A stretch of DNA of 64,000 bases, taken from contig QKBC01000025.1 of assembly GCA_003246205.1 (NCBI GenBank), positions 62,001-126,000 on the forward strand, in the 5' to 3' direction. Shown here one piece after another: positions 1 through 11,111 of this stretch. Every line of letters starts with the position of its first letter. Position 1 is the first letter of the stretch. This stretch comes from Flavobacterium haoranii. GTDB lineage: Bacteria > Bacteroidota > Bacteroidia > Flavobacteriales > Flavobacteriaceae. The notes beneath the pieces were generated by a model, which worked only from the letters and a program-made list of their open reading frames with translations, did not search any database and was not told where the DNA came from. The position numbers and the translations under genes were made by a program.

Positions 1-254
1 CTGATATAAGAGCTAAATCCCTCATCAATACCCGCAACGTCTCCCTGTCCGGCAGGTCCTTGTTGACCAGTCGTTGCAAGACCAGCGTAAAGTTTAGCTA
101 AAAAGCTTTTATATGAGCTTGGGTCTGCAAATAATTCATCTGCTGTTTGTTCAGTTCCTTCAGGTTTAGTGTTTAATTCGTCAGTACAAGAAACAGTAAG
201 GAATATGAATAACAAAGAAGATAAGCTTAATAGTTTTAATTTTAAATTCTTCAT
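1..254 (-). CDS. susD: SusD-like outer-membrane starch/maltodextrin-binding lipoprotein, 5' part only
   Basis: The first 84 codons of a gene running off the left edge, read from the complement; it is not in the ORF track. The N-terminus is a lipoprotein signal (Lys-rich start, hydrophobic run ending LTVSC), followed by sequence typical of SusD starts (DELFADPSSYKSFLAKLYAGL). SusD proteins sit on the cell surface, cap the SusC barrel and capture glycans. It starts 10 bases after the susC stop, so the two genes are surely one transcript. The substrate is inferred to be maltodextrin from the neighbouring enzymes. The missing 3' part cannot be judged. Confidence 0.93.
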   Translation of the reverse strand, partial: MKNLKLKLLSLSSLLFIFLTVSCTDELNTKPEGTEQTADELFADPSSYKSFLAKLYAGLATTGQQGPAGQGDVAGIDEGFSSYI

Positions 255-264
255 AGTAATTTTT

Positions 265-3171
265 TTAAAAGTTTACATTTAAACCGAATGTGTACATTCT
301 AGGTCTTGGGTAAATTGTATTGTCAATTCCTCCATTTACCTCTGGGTCAATCCCTTTATAATTTGTGATTAAGATCAGATTTTGTCCTGCTAATGATAAT
401 CTTGCATTCGCCTTTGAACCTAAGAAATTTTGGAAATTATAAGCAATAGTCAGGTTATCCATTCTTATAAATGAAGCATCTCGTATGTAATAATCTGATA
501 AATAACGTTCTGATCCTGAGTAGCTAAAATTAGTATTCAGTACTTCTGTCGTAGCATTTCCTAAGTCGGTGTCTCTGATAAGAATTTGGTTGCTCCACCC
601 TAAGTTTGAATCAACATTATAATAATTATAATTACCCCAACTTCCTCTCCAAGACATAGCTAAATCCCAGTTTTTGTAGCTTAAATTAGTATAGAAGCCG
701 TAGTATACATCAGCTTGTGGTTTTTTATAGAAATAACGGTCATCAGTAGTTATTTGTCCGTCGCCGTTTCGGTCTACAAATACACCGTCAATTGGTTGTC
801 CATTTGAATCATAAGCTTGTTCATACACATAATAAGCATTTGGAGCGTAGTCAACCTGTATTCTTTGTACCTGGTTGTCAATACCTCCCGTAATACCTCC
901 GGTTGAGATTCCAAAGTCAGGAGCTCCGTCAATTAAACCAGTTACTTTAGAGTTTTGTAGCGTCATGTTACCTCCTACAGTAAAGTTCCAATCATCGGTG
1001 CTAACAACTATAGCTTCTAAAGCCATTTCAATACCTTGATTCTTTGTTTTACCTATATTGTAATAATCATAGTTAGAAAAACCATAGAATGCAGGGTTAG
1101 GAACATATGCAATTAAGTCTTTTGTTCTTTTTTCATAGAGGTCTACACTACCCGTAATTCTGTTTCTGAATAAACCAAAATCAAGACCAATATTTCTGGT
1201 TTCAGTTTGTTCCCATTTCAAATTAGAATTGTAGGCTTGTGGTCTTACTGTTGTGTAAAAAGTGTCTCCTATTTGGTACTGAGCTTGGTTATCAGAGCTA
1301 AGGTAAGTAGGTAATGAAGGGTACAATTTTCCTATGTCTTGCTGTCCGGTAATACCCCAACCTATACGAAGTTTTAGTGAAGAGATAGCAGAAACATTTT
1401 CTAAGAACTTTTCTTTATCAATTTTCCAAGCTAAAGCTGCTGATGGGAAATTACTCCATCTGTATGCAGGAGCAAATCTTGAAGTACCGTCTCTACGTAT
1501 AGTAGCTGTTAATACATATTTATCATAAAAGTTGAAAATACCTCTAGCAAAGTAAGATTGTAGATTATAACCGGTTTTAGTAGCTGGTGTAACAGATTCA
1601 ACTCCGGCAATATTTACGGAGTAACCACCGTTGTTAATGTAATCAAAATTTTGATAGTTATATCCGGCAGTTAACTCTACAGAACCTTTAATTGCATTAA
1701 TATCTTTATGATAGTTTAAGTATAGATCCATTAATCTATTTTTACTATCATTTGTGTAATCATATTCAGCTGAAGCATTAGTATAATAATAGTTACTGTC
1801 ATATCCATAACCACCGTAGCTTCTACCTGTTGTATAGTCATAGCCAAAATTGGCAACAGCTTTTAAGTCTGGAAAGAAATGTAATTTGTATTCAGCTTGA
1901 ATATTTCCTAAACTTCTGAATGCTGTTCCGTAATTATGTGATTGATTAATTAAAGCTACAGGGTTTCTACTGGCTAGTTGTTGATTCCATTCGAAATAAG
2001 AACCATCTGTATTATAGATATTTTGTGTCGGGTCGAAAGCTAATGAAGATCCGATCGCACTTCTTTCACTGTAGTTATTACGCATGGAAGAAGTTTTATT
2101 ATTAGCTTCAATTTTTAAATGCTCGTTAAAGAAGTTACCTACTAAAGAAGCACTGGTTGTTGCTCTTGTGAAATTGTCTTCCTTTAAGATACCATCCATA
2201 TCCGTAAAACCGGCTGAAGCTCTGTACGTGATATTGTCACTGCCTCCTGATAAAGAGATGCTGTGATCAGTACCAATTGCATCATGGTAAATTTCTTTCT
2301 GCCAATCAGTGTTAGCTGTACCTAAAAGAGCTTGTTGGTTAGTGTTACCATAAGTATTAACATAATTTCTTAATTGGTCACCACTTAAAACATCTACTTT
2401 TTTTGCAATGCTACTATAAGAAACGTTTCCACTATAATTAATTTTCAATTCTCCACTCTTCCCTTTTTTAGTAGTAATGATGATTACACCATTTGAGGCT
2501 CTTGAACCATAGATAGCAGTAGCTGATGCGTCTTTTAAAACGGTAACACTTTCAATATCGTTTTGGTTGATAGAAGCTAAAGGGTTTCGGCCTCCTGTAT
2601 TGTCTGCCGCAACCGGGACTCCGTCAATTACAAATAAAGGGTCATTATTTCCACTTAAAGAAGATCCCTGACGAATTCTGATTGTTGAACCCTCACCTGG
2701 TGCACCGCCGCCATTGGTGATCTGAACCCCGGCAACTTTCCCTTGTATCATTTGGTCAGCAGCAACTACCGGTCCTTTAACAAAGTTTTTTTCAGTAACG
2801 GTGCTTACAGAACCTGTAGCATCTTCTTTCTTAACAGTACCATAACCTATAACAACTACATCTTGAAGTTGTTGAAGGTCTTCTGTCATGGTAATAGTAA
2901 CATTATTTTGACCTGTATAAGTATAAGTTACTTCTTTAAAGCCAATGTACTTCAAAATTAAAATGTCATTTTTTTTCAGATTGTTTAAGGTAAAGTTTCC
3001 GTCAAAGTCAGTTGTAGTACCATTTGACGTTCCTTTTACTAAAATGTTTACACCGGGTAATGGCTGTTGCGAACCACTATCTAAAACAACCCCTTTTAAG
3101 GTGTTCTGTGCAAACATACTTATGGGTAAAATAAGTAATAAAAGTAATAACTTTTTTTGCAGTGTTTTCAT
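265..3171 (-). CDS. susC: SusC-like TonB-dependent outer-membrane transporter
   Basis: 968 aa, normal length for SusC. In order: signal peptide (about residues 1-21, ending SMFAQ), a carboxypeptidase-regulatory-like beta-sandwich (about 25-100, LKGVVLDSGSQQPLPGVNI), the Bacteroidota plug start (VVVIGYGTVKKEDATGSV), a plug with the IRIRQGSSLSGNNDPLFVIDG segment and ASATAIYGSRA, then a long beta-barrel ending in the aromatic FGLNVNF. It forms the energised outer-membrane channel for oligosaccharides bound by SusD. It is divergent from the LacI regulator, and the shared spacer carries palindromic operator-like sites. Alpha-glucan specificity is inferred from the flanking enzymes. Confidence 0.96.
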   Translation of the reverse strand: MKTLQKKLLLLLLILPISMFAQNTLKGVVLDSGSQQPLPGVNILVKGTSNGTTTDFDGNFTLNNLKKNDILILKYIGFKEVTYTYTGQNNVTITMTEDLQQLQDVVVIGYGTVKKEDATGSVSTVTEKNFVKGPVVAADQMIQGKVAGVQITNGGGAPGEGSTIRIRQGSSLSGNNDPLFVIDGVPVAADNTGGRNPLASINQNDIESVTVLKDASATAIYGSRASNGVIIITTKKGKSGELKINYSGNVSYSSIAKKVDVLSGDQLRNYVNTYGNTNQQALLGTANTDWQKEIYHDAIGTDHSISLSGGSDNITYRASAGFTDMDGILKEDNFTRATTSASLVGNFFNEHLKIEANNKTSSMRNNYSERSAIGSSLAFDPTQNIYNTDGSYFEWNQQLASRNPVALINQSHNYGTAFRSLGNIQAEYKLHFFPDLKAVANFGYDYTTGRSYGGYGYDSNYYYTNASAEYDYTNDSKNRLMDLYLNYHKDINAIKGSVELTAGYNYQNFDYINNGGYSVNIAGVESVTPATKTGYNLQSYFARGIFNFYDKYVLTATIRRDGTSRFAPAYRWSNFPSAALAWKIDKEKFLENVSAISSLKLRIGWGITGQQDIGKLYPSLPTYLSSDNQAQYQIGDTFYTTVRPQAYNSNLKWEQTETRNIGLDFGLFRNRITGSVDLYEKRTKDLIAYVPNPAFYGFSNYDYYNIGKTKNQGIEMALEAIVVSTDDWNFTVGGNMTLQNSKVTGLIDGAPDFGISTGGITGGIDNQVQRIQVDYAPNAYYVYEQAYDSNGQPIDGVFVDRNGDGQITTDDRYFYKKPQADVYYGFYTNLSYKNWDLAMSWRGSWGNYNYYNVDSNLGWSNQILIRDTDLGNATTEVLNTNFSYSGSERYLSDYYIRDASFIRMDNLTIAYNFQNFLGSKANARLSLAGQNLILITNYKGIDPEVNGGIDNTIYPRPRMYTFGLNVNF

Positions 3172-3205
3172 ACAAAAATATTAGGTTAAACGATTGCTTT
3201 TTTTC

Positions 3206-3223
3206 GCTTATATTTCACTTCTA
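3206..3223 (+). promoter_or_regulatory. 18-bp motif shared with the transporter leader (copy 1)
   Basis: GCTTATATTTCACTTCTA lies about 35 bases upstream of susC. A copy with one mismatch (17/18) lies upstream of the MFS transporter at 4560. Both copies are on the + strand, so they face opposite ways relative to their genes. It is not palindromic. A shared regulator site is an inference. Confidence 0.35.
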
Positions 3224-3242
3224 GTGTTAAAATTATGTAAAA

Positions 3243-3252
3243 AAAACGTTTT
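3243..3252. promoter_or_regulatory. Operator-like palindrome AAAACGTTTT (distal copy)
   Basis: A perfect 10-bp palindrome with a central CG, as in many LacI-family operators. Its core is identical to the stronger site at 3281-3294, and the two centres are 40 bp apart, close to four helical turns. It lies nearer susC. Confidence 0.5.
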
Positions 3253-3280
3253 GTCAAGTGAAATTCGATTAACAACCTTT

Positions 3281-3294
3281 CGAAAACGTTTTCG
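3281..3294. promoter_or_regulatory. Operator-like palindrome CGAAAACGTTTTCG
   Basis: A perfect 14-bp palindrome centred on CG in the susC-lacI spacer, of the form usually bound by LacI/GalR proteins. It ends 2 bases before the TTG of a candidate lacI promoter, so autoregulation and control of susCD are both possible. Binding by the adjacent regulator is inferred from form and position. Confidence 0.65.
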
Positions 3295-3296
3295 TG

Positions 3297-3327
3297 TTGA
3301 AAACTTTAATAAAAAGCTTGATTTTTG
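3297..3327 (+). promoter_or_regulatory. Candidate lacI promoter
   Basis: TTG (3297-3299), 20 bases, then GATTTTTG (3320-3327), which fits the Bacteroidota TTG/TAnnTTTG pattern with one mismatch in the -7 box. It would give a leader of roughly 65 bases before the regulator gene and lies next to the 14-bp palindrome. Confidence 0.4.
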
Positions 3328-3398
3328 TGTGTAAAATTGTGATAGTGAAAAATATAGATTACATTTATTCAAAATTTATTACTTGTCAATAAAAAACC

Positions 3399-4442
3399 AT
3401 GAGACGAAAAGTTACCCTAAAACAAATCGCTAAAGAATTAGATGTTTCAGTATCAACGGTTTCAAAATCTTTGCGAAACAGTCCTGAAATAAGTGAAGAT
3501 ACTCGTCTGAAAGTTCAGGCTTTCGCAAAACTATATAATTATAAACCTAATAACATTGCTTTAAGTTTAAAAAATAAAAAAACTAAAACTATAGGTGTAG
3601 TAATTCCTGAAATAGTACATCACTTTTTTGCGACAGTTATTACAGGTATTGAACAAGTAGCCAATGAACAGGGATATAATGTTATTATCTGTATGTCTAA
3701 TGAGTCTTTTGACAAGGAAGTGATTAACCTTGAAATGTTGGCTAATGGAAGTATTGATGGTTTTATTATGTCACTTTCTAAAGAAACGCAACAAAAAGCA
3801 GATTACCATCATATAATGGAGGTGATGAATCAAGGTATGCCGGTAGTGATGTTTGATAGGGTGACCAATGAGATTTTTACAGATAAAGTAATTATTGATG
3901 ATTTTTCGGCAGCTTTTGATGCAGTTTCGTTTTTGATTGAAGGTGGTGCTAAAAAAATAGCATTACTTACAACGGTAGATTATGTTAGTGTCGGGAAGTT
4001 GAGGACAGATGGCTATGTGAAAGCATTACAAACTCACGGAATTGAAGTTGAGGATAAATATATTGTTAAGATTGAAGATATTGATAATTGCGATGCTAAA
4101 ATTCATTACCTATTAAATAATGAGGAAGTAGATGCTGTTTTTGCTGTTAATGAATTATTCGCAGTTGTAGCTATAAAAATAGCAAAAAGCTTAGCCATTA
4201 ATGTACCGGAAGATTTGGAAGTAATAGCATTCACAGATGGAATTATTTCTAAGTATTCAACACCAACAATCACAACAGTCAGTCAGAACGGCATTAAGAT
4301 GGGAAGAAAAGCAGCTCAAATGTTGATAGAAAGGCTGGAAAATGAAGAAAATTATGACGTTGAAGAAGAAATTATAGAACAATACAAGACTGAAATTATT
4401 GAAACCAATTTAATTTTACGAGATTCTACGAAAACGAAATAG
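3399..4442 (+). CDS. LacI/GalR-family transcriptional regulator of the alpha-glucan locus
   Basis: 347 aa, usual LacI length. Residues 3-58 form the helix-turn-helix and hinge (VTLKQIAKELDVSVSTVSK, then YKPNNIALSLKNKKTKTIGVVIP). The rest is a periplasmic-binding-protein-like effector domain ending ... ERLENEENYDVEEE. It lies between divergent susCD and the catabolic genes, with matching palindromes just upstream. The ligand is probably a maltose-type sugar or sugar phosphate, inferred from context. Whether it represses or activates cannot be read from sequence. It would replace the membrane sensor SusR that serves this role in Bacteroides. Confidence 0.92.
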   Translation: MRRKVTLKQIAKELDVSVSTVSKSLRNSPEISEDTRLKVQAFAKLYNYKPNNIALSLKNKKTKTIGVVIPEIVHHFFATVITGIEQVANEQGYNVIICMSNESFDKEVINLEMLANGSIDGFIMSLSKETQQKADYHHIMEVMNQGMPVVMFDRVTNEIFTDKVIIDDFSAAFDAVSFLIEGGAKKIALLTTVDYVSVGKLRTDGYVKALQTHGIEVEDKYIVKIEDIDNCDAKIHYLLNNEEVDAVFAVNELFAVVAIKIAKSLAINVPEDLEVIAFTDGIISKYSTPTITTVSQNGIKMGRKAAQMLIERLENEENYDVEEEIIEQYKTEIIETNLILRDSTKTK

Positions 4443-4541
4443 TTTTTGTAAATATCAGTTTTTCAGTATTTTACGTTTATTTTGGTTTCGTGTAATTGAA
4501 ATATTTTATCTTAATACTAGTTTAGCAATGAGCTAAAAAAA

Positions 4542-4549
4542 TAAATTTG
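4542..4549 (+). promoter_or_regulatory. Candidate -7 box for the transporter operon
   Basis: TAAATTTG matches TAnnTTTG. It would give a leader of about 85 bases that carries the shared 18-bp motif and an inverted repeat. No TTG is seen at the usual distance upstream. Confidence 0.45.
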
Positions 4550-4559
4550 TGACATCAAA

Positions 4560-4577
4560 GCTTATACTTCACTTCTA
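4560..4577 (+). promoter_or_regulatory. 18-bp motif shared with the susC upstream region (copy 2)
   Basis: GCTTATACTTCACTTCTA, 17/18 identical to 3206-3223. It starts about 10 bases after the candidate -7 box, so it may lie at the very 5' end of the transporter mRNA. Its first six bases can also pair with the left arm of the inverted repeat at 4591. Confidence 0.35.
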
Positions 4578-4590
4578 TATTTTAAGTTTT

Positions 4591-4613
4591 GATAAGCATT
4601 TATAACGCTTATC
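4591..4613 (+). repeat. Inverted repeat GATAAGC-N9-GCTTATC in the transporter leader
   Basis: Perfect 7-bp arms around a 9-base spacer, 28 bases before the transporter start codon. It may be an operator or an mRNA hairpin; there is no T-tract, so it is not a simple terminator. GATAA recurs twice more before the ATG. Confidence 0.5.
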
Positions 4614-4641
4614 GTATTGAACCGATAAATTATTTACGATA

Positions 4642-5991
4642 ATGGAAAAGCGTAAGTTAAGTTTCTGGGAAATTTGGAACATGAGTTTCGGTTTCTTAGG
4701 AATTCAAATGGGGTTTGCTTTGCAAAATGCAAATGCCAGCAGAATACTTCAGATTTTTGGTGCCGATGTCCATGAGTTATCATGGTTTTGGATTATTGCT
4801 CCTTTGATGGGATTAATTGTTCAGCCTGTGATTGGTCACTATAGTGACAATACTTGGTCGAAGTTCGGACGAAGAAAACCTTATTTTTTGACAGGAGCGT
4901 TGTTAGCTTCAATAGGACTTGTGTTAATGCCGCAAGCTGAAATTTTTATTGCATTTATGCCGGCCCTATGGGTAGGAGCAGGAATGTTGATGATAATGGA
5001 TGCTTCATTCAATATTGCCATGGAACCTTTTAGGGCATTGGTTGGAGATAATCTTCGAGCAGACCAACATACATTAGGGTTTAGTGTTCAAACTGCCTTA
5101 ATAGGTGTAGGAGCTGTAATTGGATCTTTGTTGCCTTATGTTTTACACAATTGGTTTGGTGTTAGTAATCAATCAACAGAATCGACAGGAGTGCCTTTAA
5201 ATTTGATTTATTCTTTTGTCATTGGTGCAATTGTTTTAGTCGTAACAATTTTAATTACAATTTTTACAACTAAAGAGTATTCACCGAAAGAATTGATGCA
5301 GTTTCAAGACGAACAAGAACATCAAAATGCATTGGAGGAAGATGTAAAAGAAGCTAAACTTTCTGATATTTTTTCTGATTTTGCTAAAATGCCGGAGACA
5401 ATGCGCCAACTAAGTTGGGTGCAATTCTTTTCTTGGTTCGGGCTATTCGGAATGTGGGTCTTTTCCACGCCGGCTATTGCTCAACACATTTACGGATTAG
5501 CACCTGAAGATACAAAAAGTGCTGATTTTCAAAATGCAGGAGACTGGGTAGGGATCATATTCGGTGTTTATAATGCGGTTTCAGCGGTTATTGCTTTTGC
5601 ACTCCCACTTATAGCGAATAAAATAGGTAGAAAAAAGACTCATGCTGTATCTCTTGTTTTAGGAGGTATCGGGTTGATATCCATGTATTTTATGCCTAAT
5701 AAAGAATCACTTGTTTTTTCAATGGTCTTGGTAGGAGTAGCTTGGGCTAGTATTTTGGCTATGCCTTATGCTATTTTAGCAGGATCAATTAAACCTAAAA
5801 AGATGGGGGTTTATATGGGGATTTTTAATTTTTTCATTGTTATTCCTCAAATTATTAATGCTTTAATCGGAGGACCGTTAGTTAAATATGTTTACCACGA
5901 TCATGCAATTTTTGCTATTGTCATGAGTGGTGTAAGTTTTTTGATAGCAGCGGTTTTAGTTTTGAAAGTTAAAGATATTAAAGGCGTTTAA
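4642..5991 (+). CDS. MFS maltose/oligosaccharide transporter (SLC45/GPH-like)
   Basis: 449 aa with about 12 hydrophobic segments. The N-terminus (FLGIQMGFALQNANASRIL) and the loop GHYSDNTWSKFGRRKPY resemble the sucrose/maltose proton symporters of the SLC45/GPH group; a cytoplasmic loop lies near residues 212-250. It probably moves maltose from periplasm to cytoplasm, where the phosphorylase two genes downstream cleaves it. The pgmB start codon follows its stop by one base. The substrate is inferred from neighbours. Confidence 0.88.
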   Translation: MEKRKLSFWEIWNMSFGFLGIQMGFALQNANASRILQIFGADVHELSWFWIIAPLMGLIVQPVIGHYSDNTWSKFGRRKPYFLTGALLASIGLVLMPQAEIFIAFMPALWVGAGMLMIMDASFNIAMEPFRALVGDNLRADQHTLGFSVQTALIGVGAVIGSLLPYVLHNWFGVSNQSTESTGVPLNLIYSFVIGAIVLVVTILITIFTTKEYSPKELMQFQDEQEHQNALEEDVKEAKLSDIFSDFAKMPETMRQLSWVQFFSWFGLFGMWVFSTPAIAQHIYGLAPEDTKSADFQNAGDWVGIIFGVYNAVSAVIAFALPLIANKIGRKKTHAVSLVLGGIGLISMYFMPNKESLVFSMVLVGVAWASILAMPYAILAGSIKPKKMGVYMGIFNFFIVIPQIINALIGGPLVKYVYHDHAIFAIVMSGVSFLIAAVLVLKVKDIKGV

Positions 5992-5992
5992 A

Positions 5993-6649
5993 ATGAAACA
6001 AAAAACATTCATATTTGACCTAGATGGAGTTATAGTTGATACTGCTAAATACCATTTTATAGCTTGGCAAAACTTAGCCAAAAGTATTGGAATTCAGTTT
6101 ACGCATGAAGACAACGAACAATTAAAAGGAGTTAGTCGAGTGCGTTCATTGGAATTGATACTGGAATGGGGAAATGTTCAGGCAAACCAGGAACAGAAAG
6201 AACTTTGGCTGGTACAAAAAAACGAAGAATATTTAGCCTTCATTGAAAAAATGGATGAAACAGAAGTGCTGAAAGGCGTGGTCAACGTATTGGATTTTTT
6301 AAAACAAAATCAGCAAAATATTGTATTAGGATCGGCGAGTAAAAATGCTAAACCCATTTTGGAAAAAACCAACCTGCTACACTATTTTGATGCTATTGTA
6401 GACGGAAATGATGTGACCAATGCTAAACCGGATCCCGAAGTGTTTTTGCAGGGAGCCAAAAAAATGAATGCGGTTCCGACAGATTGTATTGTGTTTGAAG
6501 ATTCAGTTGCCGGAATTCAGGCTGCTAATATTGCGCAAATGACCAGCATAGGAATCGGAGAGGTAAATGTCTTGAATGAAGCACAATATTGCTTTCAGGA
6601 TTTTACACAAATAAGTGAAGATTTTTTAAAAGAACTAATTAAAAAATAA
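5993..6649 (+). CDS. pgmB: Beta-phosphoglucomutase
   Basis: 218 aa HAD-superfamily enzyme converting beta-glucose-1-phosphate to glucose-6-phosphate. FDLDGVIVDT carries the phosphorylated Asp9 and the acid/base Asp11. LGSASKN is motif II, with the following lysines supplying motif III. KPDPEVF and FEDSVAGIQAA contain the magnesium-binding acidic residues. The helical cap lies between residues 15 and 90. Pairing with a GH65 phosphorylase, whose product is exactly its substrate, supports pgmB over a generic HAD phosphatase. Confidence 0.94.
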   Translation: MKQKTFIFDLDGVIVDTAKYHFIAWQNLAKSIGIQFTHEDNEQLKGVSRVRSLELILEWGNVQANQEQKELWLVQKNEEYLAFIEKMDETEVLKGVVNVLDFLKQNQQNIVLGSASKNAKPILEKTNLLHYFDAIVDGNDVTNAKPDPEVFLQGAKKMNAVPTDCIVFEDSVAGIQAANIAQMTSIGIGEVNVLNEAQYCFQDFTQISEDFLKELIKK

Positions 6650-6668
6650 TGCTTTTGTTCTAAAAGCA
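6650..6668 (+). repeat. Small hairpin between pgmB and the phosphorylase gene
   Basis: TGCTTTT-GTTCT-AAAAGCA is a perfect 7-bp stem overlapping the first base after the pgmB stop. No T-tract follows. It could be a processing or stability element that sets relative expression of the two genes. Confidence 0.45.
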
Positions 6669-6678
6669 TAGTAATAAT

Positions 6679-8982
6679 ATGAATCAAGATTATATAGTAC
6701 CGGATAATTGGTCGGTTATAGAAGAAGGATTTGAGCCGGCTCATGTACGTTCCTCAGAGAGTTTATTCAGTTTAGGAAACGGAGCAATGGGGCAACGCGC
6801 TAATTTTGAAGAAGATTATTCAGGAAGTACTTTTCAAGGAAGTTATATTGCCGGAGTGTATTATCCTGATAAAACCAAAGTGGGTTGGTGGAAGAACGGT
6901 TATCCCGAATATTTTGCCAAAGTCTTAAACGCACCCAATTGGATTGGAATACAAATAGAAATTGACGGAGAAAATTTGGATTTGAAAACTTGTAAATCAG
7001 TTGCCAACTTCCGTCGCGAATTGAATATGAAAGAAGGTTGGTACAAACGTTCTTTTCAGGCAGTTTTACCAAACGACGTAGAAATTCAGGTTAATGTTTT
7101 GCGTTTCTTGTCTTTAGAATGGAATGAAGTCGGAGCGATTCGTTACCAAATTACGCCACTGAACAAGTCGGTTAATGTAACTTGGAAACCGTATGTAGAT
7201 TCAGGAATTGAAAATGAAGATACTAACTGGGAAGAAAAATTCTGGAAAGTTGATGCTATAAAACAATATGAAAATGCAGGTTTTATCCAGTCACATACTT
7301 TGAAAACTAAATTTGAAGTAGTCACTTTTATGGACAACCAGGTTTTTCTTGATGGCGAAAATCTGAACTTGCAACCTGTTGCAGTTACTCAGGAAGAAGC
7401 AAAAGTGCAGTTGAGTTATAATGTTTCGGTCGGGCAAAACCAAACGGTTGTTTTGCAGAAATTCGGAGGTTATGTGACGTCTATGAATCATGCGGTTGAA
7501 AATTTATTTGCTGCGGCGCAAAACGCTATTGATAAAGCCAACGAATTAGGTTTTGAAACTCTTTTGTCAACTCAAATTCAAGATTGGGATAAAATTTGGC
7601 AAATGAGTGACATTACCATTGAAGGCGATGTGAAAGCCCAGCAAGGTATTCGTTTCAATATTTTCCATTTGAACCAAACGTATTCAGGGAAAGATTCGCG
7701 TTTGAATATTGGTCCAAAAGGTTTTACTGGTGAAAAATACGGTGGTTCAACCTATTGGGATACGGAAGCCTATTGTATTCCGTTTTATATGGCAACCAAA
7801 GATCAAAATGTAGCTAGAAATTTATTGGCCTATCGTTACGATCAATTGGATAAAGCGATTGAAAATGCTGAGAAATTAGGTTTTTCAAATGGAGCAGCTT
7901 TGTATCCGATGGTAACCATGAATGGAGAAGAATGTCATAACGAATGGGAAATTACATTCGAAGAAATCCATAGAAACGGAGCTATAGCTTTTGCTATTTT
8001 CAATTACACGCGTTACACGGAAGACGAAACGTATATTCCGGAAAAAGGATTAGAAGTTTTAATTGGAATTGCACGTTTTTGGCATCAAAGAGCAACGTAT
8101 TCTACCCATAAAAATAAGTATGTGATTTTGGGCGTAACTGGTCCAAATGAATACGAAAATAACGTAAACAACAATTGGTATACCAATTATATTGCGAAAT
8201 GGTGTATTGATTACGCTGTGGAACAAATTGAAAATGTTGCTGGTAAATTCGGAACCGATTATACCCGAATTATGAATAAGGCAAAATTGTCGCAAACTGA
8301 AATTTCAGAATGGAAAAAAGTGGCCGACAATATGTATTTTCCTTATTCGGAAGAATATGGTGTGTTTTTACAACAAGATGGTTTCTTAGATAAAGAATTG
8401 GTTACTGTTGCTAATTTAGATAAAGCGCAACGACCAATTAACCAAAAATGGTCTTGGGATAGAATTTTACGTTCGCCTTACATCAAACAAGCCGATACAT
8501 TGCAAGGGTTCTATTTCTTTGAAGATCATTTTACCAAAGACGAATTGAAAAAGCATTTCGATTTTTACGAACCATTTACGGTTCATGAAAGTTCGCTTTC
8601 GCCTTGTGTGCATTCCATTCAGGCTGCCGTTTTGGACAGAATGGAACAAGCCTACACGTTTTATTTACGAACATCTCGTTTGGATTTGGACGATTACAAC
8701 AAAGAAGTACACGAAGGTTTACACATTACATCAATGGCAGGAACATGGATGAGTATTGTAGAAGGTTTTGGAGGAATGCGCGTGAAAAACGGAACGCTTT
8801 CTTTTGAACCAAAAATTCCTTCGGAATGGCAATCGTATTCTTTTAAAGTTAACTTCAGAAATCGTATCTTTAAAGTTCAAGTCACTCAATCGGGAACCGA
8901 AATTTTTGTGGATGGAAACCAAAATGTTGCTATTCAATTAAACGGAAAATCTTTTGAGGCTAAATCTCTTTTAAATACTTAA
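6679..8982 (+). CDS. Maltose phosphorylase (glycoside hydrolase family 65)
   Basis: 767 aa, standard GH65 length, with no signal peptide, so cytoplasmic. An N-terminal beta-sandwich (about 1-270) is followed by the (alpha/alpha)6 barrel. YGGSTYWDTEAY is the family's substrate/phosphate-pocket signature, and TGPNEYENN carries the catalytic acid Glu491, matching the known position in bacterial maltose phosphorylases. The reaction is maltose plus phosphate to glucose and beta-glucose-1-phosphate. The adjacent pgmB and amylases favour maltose; trehalose or kojibiose specificity cannot be excluded from sequence alone. Confidence 0.92.
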   Translation: MNQDYIVPDNWSVIEEGFEPAHVRSSESLFSLGNGAMGQRANFEEDYSGSTFQGSYIAGVYYPDKTKVGWWKNGYPEYFAKVLNAPNWIGIQIEIDGENLDLKTCKSVANFRRELNMKEGWYKRSFQAVLPNDVEIQVNVLRFLSLEWNEVGAIRYQITPLNKSVNVTWKPYVDSGIENEDTNWEEKFWKVDAIKQYENAGFIQSHTLKTKFEVVTFMDNQVFLDGENLNLQPVAVTQEEAKVQLSYNVSVGQNQTVVLQKFGGYVTSMNHAVENLFAAAQNAIDKANELGFETLLSTQIQDWDKIWQMSDITIEGDVKAQQGIRFNIFHLNQTYSGKDSRLNIGPKGFTGEKYGGSTYWDTEAYCIPFYMATKDQNVARNLLAYRYDQLDKAIENAEKLGFSNGAALYPMVTMNGEECHNEWEITFEEIHRNGAIAFAIFNYTRYTEDETYIPEKGLEVLIGIARFWHQRATYSTHKNKYVILGVTGPNEYENNVNNNWYTNYIAKWCIDYAVEQIENVAGKFGTDYTRIMNKAKLSQTEISEWKKVADNMYFPYSEEYGVFLQQDGFLDKELVTVANLDKAQRPINQKWSWDRILRSPYIKQADTLQGFYFFEDHFTKDELKKHFDFYEPFTVHESSLSPCVHSIQAAVLDRMEQAYTFYLRTSRLDLDDYNKEVHEGLHITSMAGTWMSIVEGFGGMRVKNGTLSFEPKIPSEWQSYSFKVNFRNRIFKVQVTQSGTEIFVDGNQNVAIQLNGKSFEAKSLLNT

Positions 8983-11097
<2,115 letters not shown>

Positions 11098-11111
11098 AAC
11101 TAAAAACAAGT

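Noticed and set aside
3173-3180. TATTTTTG on the minus strand, a -7 box for susC
   Set aside because: It ends two bases before the susC start codon, so transcription would begin inside the signal peptide, and there is no alternative downstream start. Probably chance in A/T-rich DNA.
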